A stretch of 60,598 bases of DNA from Candidatus Cibiobacter qucibialis (GTDB taxonomy: Bacteria; Bacillota; Clostridia; Oscillospirales; Ruminococcaceae). Positions within the stretch are counted from its first letter, which is position 1. Each line of letters begins with the position of its first letter. The notes under the pieces were generated by a model. The model searched no databases, was not told the DNA's origin, and saw only the letters and a program-made list of their open reading frames with translations. The position numbers were made by a program, and so were the translations under genes. Of the stretch, positions 39,728-47,031 are shown one piece after another. The stretch spans positions 1-60,598 of the forward strand of contig SAUS01000005.1 in assembly GCA_004000625.1 (NCBI GenBank), given 5' to 3'.

Positions 39728-41215
39728 TTGCCAAAATCCTATGCAGGCAACCTTCAGGTTGCCCTGTCTACACAAACAACTACCCACACCGCGCAGCAGC
39801 CGCTGAACGGCCTGCGCACTGCCCTGAAAAAAATAAGCCGCAGTGTAAACGCTGCGTTCTCCGCCGTGCCGGTGGCAAAGTTTGAGCAGCAGACCGCCGC
39901 AGCAGCAGTCAGCGCCAACAAAGCCGCCAAAGCCCAGGCCAAACTTGCCAGTGGCACCACCAAAGCAGCCAAGGCCGCCAAACGCAGCGTTGCGGAATTT
40001 GATGAGCTGGACCGGCTGCAGGCTTCTCTTGCCGAAAGTGCCGGAGCTGCGGCGGCTTCCACCACCCGCAAAAGCAGCAGCGCTGCAACAATCAAAGCCG
40101 CAGATGCCGAACCGCCACAGTTAAGTCCGCCGGCTCTATTAAACCAGCAGCTGCAAAATTTTTGGGCTACATTACAGGCTGTGCTTGCCCCCGCCGCCGC
40201 GCTGTGGGATGCAGCCTGGCAGCAGATGAAAACCGCTGCCCTGACCGTTTGGCAGGATCTTTTGGGCGGCGTTCAGCTGACCTGGGCCGAGTACGGCCAG
40301 CCCATTGCCCAGAGTGCCGCCCTGGCGCTGGAAAACCTGCAAGGCATTTTTACCACCCTGTGGCAGAACGTTTTGCAGCCGATCCTTACCAACCTGATGC
40401 AGATTTTATCTACCCTCTGGTCCTCCCACCTCAAACCCCTGTGGGACGACATTCTTTTGCTGGTGGCAAGCGTTGCTAACTGCCTGCTGGACCTGTGGAA
40501 CAACCTGCTGGCCCCGGTGGCCAAGTGGATCATCGCCACGTTCGGCCCCGCGTTTGCTGAGGTATTCAACGCCATTGCGGACGTTGTTGGCGTGGCCGTT
40601 GGGGCTATTGCGGATGCCATCGATCTGGCCGTTGTTGTGCTGCGCGGGCTGACGGACTTTTTAAGCGCCGTGTTCCGCGGCAACTGGGATGCTGCCTGGC
40701 AGGCCATCGGCAACACGGTCAGCACCGTCTGGGACAAGATGACAAACGCCATCAAAGCCGCCGTCAACGGCATCATCGGCTTCATCAATCGGATGATCTC
40801 CGCCGTTGTGACCGGCATCAATGCGGTCATCAATGCGCTGAACGGGTTGTCGTTCGACCTGCCGGACATATTCGGCGGCGGGCATGTTGGGTTTAATATC
40901 AGCACCCTGACCGCCCCGCAAATTCCCTACCTGGCACAAGGCGCGGTCATCCCGGCCAACCGGGAGTTTCTGGCCGTGCTGGGCGATCAGAGCCACGGCA
41001 CCAACGTGGAAGCTCCGCTGGACACCATCAAGCAGGCTGTGGCCGAGGTCATGGAAGATTTGCAGGCGGGCCAGATGGCTGGCTTTGAAGCCGTTGTGGC
41101 CGTGCTGCGGGAGATCCTCTCCGCCGTGTGCGGCATTGAGCTGACCGACGAGGACGTAGGCCGCGCCGTACAGCGCTGGCAGCGCAAACAGCTGACTGCC
41201 ACAGGAGGTGTGTAA
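39728..41215 (+). CDS. Short tail tape measure protein
   Basis: A 495-residue protein. The N-terminal third is Ala/Lys/Gln-rich and helical, followed by long amphipathic and hydrophobic helices with repeated W residues (LWDAAWQQMK, LWQNVLQPIL, LWDDILLLV, LWNNLLAPV). A C-terminal segment IPYLAQGAVIPANREFLAVLGDQ is usual for tape measure proteins. Length sets tail length at roughly 0.15 nm per residue in known phages, so the tail would be short, about 70 nm. TTG at 39728 is nine bases from AAGGAGG; the ATG at 39722 in the same frame is only three bases away and less likely. Confidence 0.82.
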   Translation: MPKSYAGNLQVALSTQTTTHTAQQPLNGLRTALKKISRSVNAAFSAVPVAKFEQQTAAAAVSANKAAKAQAKLASGTTKAAKAAKRSVAEFDELDRLQASLAESAGAAAASTTRKSSSAATIKAADAEPPQLSPPALLNQQLQNFWATLQAVLAPAAALWDAAWQQMKTAALTVWQDLLGGVQLTWAEYGQPIAQSAALALENLQGIFTTLWQNVLQPILTNLMQILSTLWSSHLKPLWDDILLLVASVANCLLDLWNNLLAPVAKWIIATFGPAFAEVFNAIADVVGVAVGAIADAIDLAVVVLRGLTDFLSAVFRGNWDAAWQAIGNTVSTVWDKMTNAIKAAVNGIIGFINRMISAVVTGINAVINALNGLSFDLPDIFGGGHVGFNISTLTAPQIPYLAQGAVIPANREFLAVLGDQSHGTNVEAPLDTIKQAVAEVMEDLQAGQMAGFEAVVAVLREILSAVCGIELTDEDVGRAVQRWQRKQLTATGGV

Positions 41216-41216
41216 C

Positions 41217-41588
41217 GTGACCCTGACCAATCTGTTCCAGATCGATGGCAAATTCCTGTACGCACCAGACTGCGACATTGAACCGAGCTATTCCGACCTG
41301 GATTCCAGCGATTCCGGGCGGGATGAAGCCGGGTACATGCACCGCGAAGTTGTGCGCGAAAAAGTGGCCACATGGCCCATTGCGTACAGCTGCCTTACAG
41401 ATGAAGAATACAGGTACACCATCAACCTGTTTGCAGGCAAAGCCGAATTTCAGTTCACACACCCGAAGGCGGGTTCTTCCACCGAAACGGAAACAACCAC
41501 CTGCTATTGCAGCAAATACGGCATCGCCTGGCACAACGCGAGGCAGGGCGTATGGAAGAACATGAAATTCAACATCATTGAATGCTGA
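41217..41588 (+). CDS. Phage tail protein, DUF6711-like
   Basis: A 123-residue protein. After the GTG start (AGGAGG eight bases upstream) it reads TLTNLFQIDGKFLYAPDCDIEPSYSDLDSSDSGRDE. The later WPIAYSCLTDEEYRYTINLFAGKAEF resembles the small proteins coded between tape measure and tail tip genes in Firmicute siphophages. Probably a distal tail or hub component. The next gene begins inside a ribosome site 11 bases after its stop. Confidence 0.68.
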   Translation: MTLTNLFQIDGKFLYAPDCDIEPSYSDLDSSDSGRDEAGYMHREVVREKVATWPIAYSCLTDEEYRYTINLFAGKAEFQFTHPKAGSSTETETTTCYCSKYGIAWHNARQGVWKNMKFNIIEC

Positions 41589-41605
41589 GAAAGGGAGGAA
41601 TGCCT

Positions 41606-44600
41606 TTGTATCAATCGGTTTTACGCCTGAAAGACGGCACTGAGCTGACAGGCGGGGCGGCGGGCAATGCCATCAAAAGCATTACGCTGCACGCGGCGGT
41701 CAATGCCGGGCAGGAGTTCACTATTGGCTCTGCGTTTTCGGACTACATTGAAGCCGAAATCTGGGCGGACCCGGGCGGCAGCCTGCAAATTACTGCCGGG
41801 GATGCTTTGACGCTGTACCGGCAGGATGATGCCGGGAACCGCACCAAGGTGGGCGTTTTCTATGCTGAAAAGCCCACCCGCACCAAGCGCAACAGCTACA
41901 AGGTCACGGCCTACGACACCATGTCCAAGCTGGATGCGGACTTCTCCGGCTGGCTGCACGCCAATCAAGCGCAGTTCCCCAAGACCATCTGGCAGCTGGT
42001 TCAGCTGGCTTGCCAGCGGGCAGGGGTCGCGCTTGCCAGCAGCAGCCTGCCCATCAATGGCAGCTACAGCGTGCAGGCGTTCTATGCGGATGACCTGACC
42101 TGCCGCCAGATCATCTCCTGGGCGGCGGAAGCGGCAGGCTGCTACGCCCACATGAACGCGGACGGCAAGCTGCAATTCTTGACCTACACAGACAAGCGCA
42201 GCACTGCTAAAATCACCCCGGACGGTGCCAGCAACAGCACCGCCTATTATGCTGACAGCCTGAGCTACGAGGACTACACGGTCAAGGCCATTGAGAAAGT
42301 CCAGATCCGGCAGTCGGACAGTGACGTGGGGGTCATCTACCCCGACAGCACCACCGCTACCAACACTTACGCAGTGCAAGGCAATCTGCTGCTGACAACC
42401 GGAGCCGAAGCCAACCTGAAAAGCGTTGTCCAAAACCTGTACAACGTGCTGAAAAACGTGACCTACACCCCCTGCAAAGTATCGGTGCCCAGCAGCTCCG
42501 GCCTTGCCTGCGGGCAGATCGTGCACGTTAAGGACGCACGCGGGCGGGAGTTTGACACCTACCTGATGAGCGCCATAATCTCCTCCGGCAAAGCCAGCTT
42601 TGAGAGCGTGGGCAGCGCCAGCCGGGAAAGTTCCAGCGCGGTGAACAGCCAGAGCTACAAGAACCTGACCGGCAAGATGCTGGAGATCAAGACCAGCGTG
42701 GACGGCCTGGAAGTAAAGGCCAGCGACCTGACCGGCAAGTACACCGACCTGAAAGCAACGGTAGACGGGCTTTCCTCTGAGGTGAAAAAAGATACCAAAA
42801 TCACCGGCGGCGGCAACCTGATCCTGGGCAGTGAGAGCTTCAAGAATGCTGCTCTCCGAGGCAGTGGCACTGTTGAATACAATGATGATGGCAGTACAAC
42901 GGTAACAAATTCCAATAGCCTTAAAGGATTTGATTTTAACACTACTAGCACGCGCATTGTCAATGGTGTAACGCTGTGCATATCCGCTATGTACAAGCAA
43001 GTTTCGGGCAAGGACGCTTTTTATCTGGACATCAATTATTCGCACGCTAACGGCAGCAAATATTACACCAGCATAAAGCCTGCTGACCAAATCAAAATTG
43101 AGCAATCGGACGGTTGGGTGTTACGGTATGGCACATGGACGCCGAAGGACAACTATATTTTGACCGGCGTTAGCTTTGGTCTGCGGTCGGGTTCGGTTAC
43201 AAACAAGTACATGGCATTGCACCCCATGCTGCAATACGGCAATGCGCCGACCGCGTGGAACGCCAGCTCCGGCGACTATCTGACCCAGGAAAGCGCAAAA
43301 AGCCTGTTTTCGCAAACCGCTGACGAAATCAAAACCGAAGTCACCAAGTCAGTGACTGAAACGGTAACGGCCAACGTAAAGGATACCGCCACCAGCGCCG
43401 CCAACGATGCGGTTGACAGCAAATTGCAGGATTATGCCACCACAGCAACGGTGGAAAGTCTGAAAGAGGATGTCTCCAGCATCAGTCAAAAGGCGAATAG
43501 CATCAGCACAAAAGTCAGCAGTCTGGAAGAAACGACAACAACCATTTCCAACGACCTGGACAGCACAAAGCGGGAATTCAAAACCGTTAAAGAATCAGTA
43601 TCCGCGATCGACCAGAAAGCCGACAGCATTACCCAGACGGTAACGCAGCGGATCACCGGCGGCAACAATATTATTGTGGGCACCGATGACTGGAACAATG
43701 CGACCCTGGATGCCGGCGGCAATGACCTGAGAAAAAAAGGAACATACACGATCAGCGGTGAATCCGTCCGAGTGACCAACAAGGCGCAGAACACCCGCTT
43801 CCACTTTGGTGCGGACAAAACGCTGGTGATTGCCAAGGGCATGACCTATTGTGCATCGGTACTGTACAAGCTCAACTCCGGCACGGACAGCCTGTTTTTG
43901 CAGTTTGAAACCAAATCCCCCAGCGGAACCAAAGCCTACTATGGCAGCGCGTTCAAAAATGCAAAGCAGGATATTGCACTGGATAACGGCTGGAAGCTGC
44001 GCTGGGCAGCCTTTACGGCGACCGCGGACGGCTATGCAGACGGTCTGTTTGTGAGTACCGCGAACGATAACGCCACCGTTACCAATGATCTGACCATCAT
44101 GCACCCCATGGTGCAGATGGGCAACGCGCCTACCGCGTGGACGGCCAGCACAGGCGATTACCTGACCACTGCCGAAACCAAAACCGAGATCAAGCAGACG
44201 GTGAGCGAAATTAAGCTGACGGCCAGCACAAGCGGAACCAGCAGCACCATCAAGCTGACGGCAGGCGGAACAGAGATCACCAGCGCACAGATCAACCTAT
44301 CCGGCGTGGTGACATTTTCCGACCTCAGCACATGGAACCAGGATAAGACCATTATCAACGGCGGAAACATTACGACCGGGCAGATTCACAATAAGGCGCG
44401 CACAACCACTTATGACCTGGACAATGCCTGGATTCGTATGGGCAAAGATGCTGGCACTCGTGTGGACATTGACACGGGGCGCATCCGCTGGTACTGGGAA
44501 AACAACCTGACCGGTGTGTTAAGCAGCCGGTACGGCAAATCTTATATTGGCGATAACTCCCGCTACACGTTTTTAGGCTGGTTCTCCACCGGCGACCCCA

Positions 44601-44752
44601 GCTTTGACTATTCCACCGGCGGGGCCACCAGCGAGTTTGTGGGCATTGCCATTGACCAGGTAGATAAGGTCATCCACTGCAATGCCAGCAAGTTTGAAAT
44701 CCCCGGCAGAATTGAATGCGGTTCTTTGAGTGTGAACGGGAGGGAGATTTAA
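41606..44752 (+). CDS. Tail tip/receptor-binding protein with duplicated binding module
   Basis: A 1048-residue protein. Residues about 1-370 form a baseplate-hub-like domain (YQSVLRLKDGTELTGG, then KVTAYDTMSKLDAD). A coiled-coil linker precedes two similar modules of about 150 residues. The first begins GGNLILGSESF near 402 and ends NAPTAWNASSGDY near 545; the second begins GGNNIIVGTDDW near 685 and ends NAPTAWTASTGDY near 840. They look like jelly-roll carbohydrate-binding folds. A Ser/Thr-rich coiled coil (about 560-680) lies between them, and a fibre tip ends the chain. TTG at 41606 is seven bases from GGAGG; the ATG two codons earlier is too close. Confidence 0.82.
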   Translation: MYQSVLRLKDGTELTGGAAGNAIKSITLHAAVNAGQEFTIGSAFSDYIEAEIWADPGGSLQITAGDALTLYRQDDAGNRTKVGVFYAEKPTRTKRNSYKVTAYDTMSKLDADFSGWLHANQAQFPKTIWQLVQLACQRAGVALASSSLPINGSYSVQAFYADDLTCRQIISWAAEAAGCYAHMNADGKLQFLTYTDKRSTAKITPDGASNSTAYYADSLSYEDYTVKAIEKVQIRQSDSDVGVIYPDSTTATNTYAVQGNLLLTTGAEANLKSVVQNLYNVLKNVTYTPCKVSVPSSSGLACGQIVHVKDARGREFDTYLMSAIISSGKASFESVGSASRESSSAVNSQSYKNLTGKMLEIKTSVDGLEVKASDLTGKYTDLKATVDGLSSEVKKDTKITGGGNLILGSESFKNAALRGSGTVEYNDDGSTTVTNSNSLKGFDFNTTSTRIVNGVTLCISAMYKQVSGKDAFYLDINYSHANGSKYYTSIKPADQIKIEQSDGWVLRYGTWTPKDNYILTGVSFGLRSGSVTNKYMALHPMLQYGNAPTAWNASSGDYLTQESAKSLFSQTADEIKTEVTKSVTETVTANVKDTATSAANDAVDSKLQDYATTATVESLKEDVSSISQKANSISTKVSSLEETTTTISNDLDSTKREFKTVKESVSAIDQKADSITQTVTQRITGGNNIIVGTDDWNNATLDAGGNDLRKKGTYTISGESVRVTNKAQNTRFHFGADKTLVIAKGMTYCASVLYKLNSGTDSLFLQFETKSPSGTKAYYGSAFKNAKQDIALDNGWKLRWAAFTATADGYADGLFVSTANDNATVTNDLTIMHPMVQMGNAPTAWTASTGDYLTTAETKTEIKQTVSEIKLTASTSGTSSTIKLTAGGTEITSAQINLSGVVTFSDLSTWNQDKTIINGGNITTGQIHNKARTTTYDLDNAWIRMGKDAGTRVDIDTGRIRWYWENNLTGVLSSRYGKSYIGDNSRYTFLGWFSTGDPSFDYSTGGATSEFVGIAIDQVDKVIHCNASKFEIPGRIECGSLSVNGREI

Positions 44753-44916
44753 TGCAGAAATTCATGCAGATTTTGGCCACGTTGGCTTTGCTGTTGGTGC
44801 TTGCATTGGTCATCCCGCTTACGCTGGCAGCCTGCGGCGGCACGCGAACCGAAGATACAAGCTATCCGCGCCCGGAATATTCCGGCTCCCCGATGGCAGA
44901 AAGGGTGATGAAATGA
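44752..44916 (+). CDS. Small predicted lipoprotein
   Basis: A 54-residue protein. A hydrophobic stretch (ILATLALLLVLALVIPLTLAAC) ends in LAAC-GG, a lipobox; the mature part is only about 29 polar residues. GGGAG lies five bases before the ATG, which overlaps the stop of the tail-tip gene (TAATG). Phage-coded small lipoproteins often block superinfection, which is one possible role here; another is a membrane anchor. Confidence 0.7.
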   Translation: MQKFMQILATLALLLVLALVIPLTLAACGGTRTEDTSYPRPEYSGSPMAERVMK

Positions 44917-45080
44917 CCACAACCGCAAAAATTGAAGAACTCCAAAAGTCCGTCATCAACGCCATCAACAACAGCTGCCTGCACCCCGCCGTGGTGCGCC
45001 TGGTGCTGCTGAACGTGATCTCGATGGTGGAAGCCAGCGAGAGAGAGGTAAACAAAAGAGAAAAAGAGACAGAATCCTGA
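44913..45080 (+). CDS. Small helical protein, last gene of the tail module
   Basis: A 55-residue protein, MTTTAKIEELQKSVINAINN, then SCLHPAVVRLVLLNVISMVE and a charged end (EREVNKREKETES). Its ATG overlaps the lipoprotein stop (ATGA). Similar short NSxLxPxVVRLVLxNV proteins occur in Firmicute phage tail regions; no function is known. A bidirectional terminator follows. Confidence 0.65.
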   Translation: MTTTAKIEELQKSVINAINNSCLHPAVVRLVLLNVISMVEASEREVNKREKETES

Positions 45081-45130
45081 AAATCTGTTTTTTGTTCCCG
45101 CATAATCCACACAAAATATAACACATAAAA

Positions 45131-45167
45131 ACAAGGCACCGGGCCAATTACAGGTTCGGTGCCTTGT
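45131..45167. terminator. Bidirectional terminator between tail module and pyrG
   Basis: ACAAGGCACCG pairs with CGGTGCCTTGT. It serves both convergent units. Confidence 0.8.
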
Positions 45168-45192
45168 GGTATTTATGGTGTCAGGATGCCGA

Positions 45193-46836
45193 TCAATCTG
45201 TCATCGGCTGATGGTCCGTGATGGTGTGCTCCTGCTGGTACTTGAGCGCAGCAGCGATAAAGCCCTTGAACAGGGGATGTGCGCGGTTGGGGCGGCTCTT
45301 GAATTCGGGGTGGAACTGTACGCCCACATGGAAATCACGGCCGGGCAGCTCAACAGCTTCCACCAGGCGGCCATCCGGGCTGGTACCGGAGATCACAAGG
45401 CCGTGGTTCTGCATCTCTGCACGGTAGTCGTTGTTGAACTCATAGCGGTGGCGGTGGCGTTCGTCAATTTCTTCTTTGCCATAGCACTCACGCAGCTTGG
45501 TGCCCTCGGCGGTAATGCAGGGGTACTTGCCCAGGCGCATGGTGCCGCCCTTCGGGATGTTCCCCTGCTGGTCCGGCATCAGAGCAATAACATTGTGCTC
45601 GCCGTCCGGCGTAAACTCGCTGGAGTTGGCATCGGCATAGCCCAGCACATCGCGGGCATATTCCATAACCATAATCTGCATACCCAAGCAGATGCCAAAA
45701 TACGGGATGTTCTGTTCCCGTGCATAGCGGGCGGCCTGGATCATGCCCTCAATGCCGCGGTCGCCAAAGCCGCCGGGCAGGATGATGCCATCCACACCGG
45801 AAAGCTCTTCAGCGCAGCGCTCCTGATCCAGCAGGTTTTCGCTGTCCACCCAGTGGATCTCCACTTTGGACTCATTCTCAAAACCGGCGTGATACAGGGA
45901 CTCCATTACACTCAGGTATGCGTCATGCAGCTTGACATATTTGCCAACCAGGGCAATGGTGCAGGTCTTGCTGCGGGTGGCAATGCGGGAGATCAGCTCT
46001 TTCCACTCGGTCAGGTCGCTGGCCGGAGTTTCCAAGTGCAGCTGACGGCAAACAACGTTGGTCAGGCCGGCAGCTTCCAGCATCAGCGGGCACTCGTACA
46101 GGCTGGGCATGGTCAGGTTTTCAATCACGCAATCAGGGCGCACATTGCAGAACATGCTGATCTTGCGCTTGATATCGCTGCCAACGCGGCCATCGGCACG
46201 CAGCACGATGACGTTGGGGGCGATGCCCATGCCCTGCAGTTCCTTGCAGGAATGCTGGGCGGGCTTGGATTTATATTCGTCCGAGCCGGAAATATAGGGC
46301 ACCAGAACCACATGGATGTAGCAGCAGTTTTCCATGCCCTGCTCAATGCCAACCTGGCGGATGGCCTCCAGGAAAGGCTGGCTCTCAATATCACCGGTGG
46401 TACCGCCGATTTCGGTGATGACAACATCGGCTTCGGTGCTTTTGGCAAGATTGTAGATATAGCTCTTGATTTCGTTGGTAATGTGGGGAATGATCTGCAC
46501 CGTCTGGCCCAGATAAGCGCCCTGGCGTTCCTTGTTCAGCACGTTCCAATAGACCTTGCCCGTCGTCAGGTTCGAGTACTTGTTCAGGTTTTCATCAATA
46601 AAGCGCTCATAATGACCCAGATCCAGGTCGGTTTCGGTTCCGTCATCAGTCACAAACACCTCGCCGTGCTGTAGCGGGCTCATGGTGCCGGGATCCACGT
46701 TGATATAAGGATCCAGCTTTTGAGAAGCCACCTTCAGGCCGCGGGTTTTCAGCAAACGGCCCAGGCTGGCTGCTGTGATGCCCTTGCCCAAGCCGGAGAC
46801 CACGCCGCCAGTAACAAAAACGTACTTTGTCGCCAT
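45193..46836 (-). CDS. pyrG: CTP synthase
   Basis: Makes CTP from UTP with glutamine as nitrogen donor. At 547 residues it has the amidoligase half (KYVFVTGGVVSGLGKG P-loop, EIGGTTGDIES) and the glutaminase half with catalytic GICLGMQ, plus FHPEFKSRP. AGAGG lies nine bases before the ATG at 46836; in-frame ATGs upstream lie in or ahead of that ribosome site. It is transcribed alone. Confidence 0.97.
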   Translation of the reverse strand: MATKYVFVTGGVVSGLGKGITAASLGRLLKTRGLKVASQKLDPYINVDPGTMSPLQHGEVFVTDDGTETDLDLGHYERFIDENLNKYSNLTTGKVYWNVLNKERQGAYLGQTVQIIPHITNEIKSYIYNLAKSTEADVVITEIGGTTGDIESQPFLEAIRQVGIEQGMENCCYIHVVLVPYISGSDEYKSKPAQHSCKELQGMGIAPNVIVLRADGRVGSDIKRKISMFCNVRPDCVIENLTMPSLYECPLMLEAAGLTNVVCRQLHLETPASDLTEWKELISRIATRSKTCTIALVGKYVKLHDAYLSVMESLYHAGFENESKVEIHWVDSENLLDQERCAEELSGVDGIILPGGFGDRGIEGMIQAARYAREQNIPYFGICLGMQIMVMEYARDVLGYADANSSEFTPDGEHNVIALMPDQQGNIPKGGTMRLGKYPCITAEGTKLRECYGKEEIDERHRHRYEFNNDYRAEMQNHGLVISGTSPDGRLVEAVELPGRDFHVGVQFHPEFKSRPNRAHPLFKGFIAAALKYQQEHTITDHQPMTD

Positions 46837-46880
46837 ATATACCATCCTCTCCACAACTACCACAAATAAATGGACGCTTT

Positions 46881-46910
46881 ATTATACATCACTTTTATTT
46901 CCAAAAGCAA
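46881..46910 (-). promoter_or_regulatory. Promoter of pyrG
   Basis: TTGCTT (46910-46905), 18-bp spacer, TATAAT (46886-46881) on the minus strand. Confidence 0.7.
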
Positions 46911-46941
46911 GAGTCTTTTTTCCTGTTTGGTGCAAATTCTC

Positions 46942-46970
46942 TTGCGCACCATCGTACAATCCCCTATAAT
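46942..46970 (+). promoter_or_regulatory. Promoter of the large membrane protein
   Basis: TTGCGC (46942-46947), 17-bp spacer, TATAAT (46965-46970), divergent from pyrG. Confidence 0.75.
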
Positions 46971-46971
46971 A

Positions 46972-47001
46972 AATAAGATAGTATTTAATAAGATAGTATT
47001 T
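46972..47001 (+). repeat. Tandem 15-bp repeat in leader
   Basis: Two exact copies of AATAAGATAGTATTT right after the -10 box, covering the start site of the membrane-protein transcript. Confidence 0.85.
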
Positions 47002-47031
47002 AAGATCATGTTGAGAAGGGAGCGTGCTTGT

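Noticed and set aside
36850..45167. A complete prophage
   Set aside because: No integrase, repressor, replication, terminase, portal, capsid, holin or endolysin genes and no clear attachment repeats at the argS or pyrG borders.
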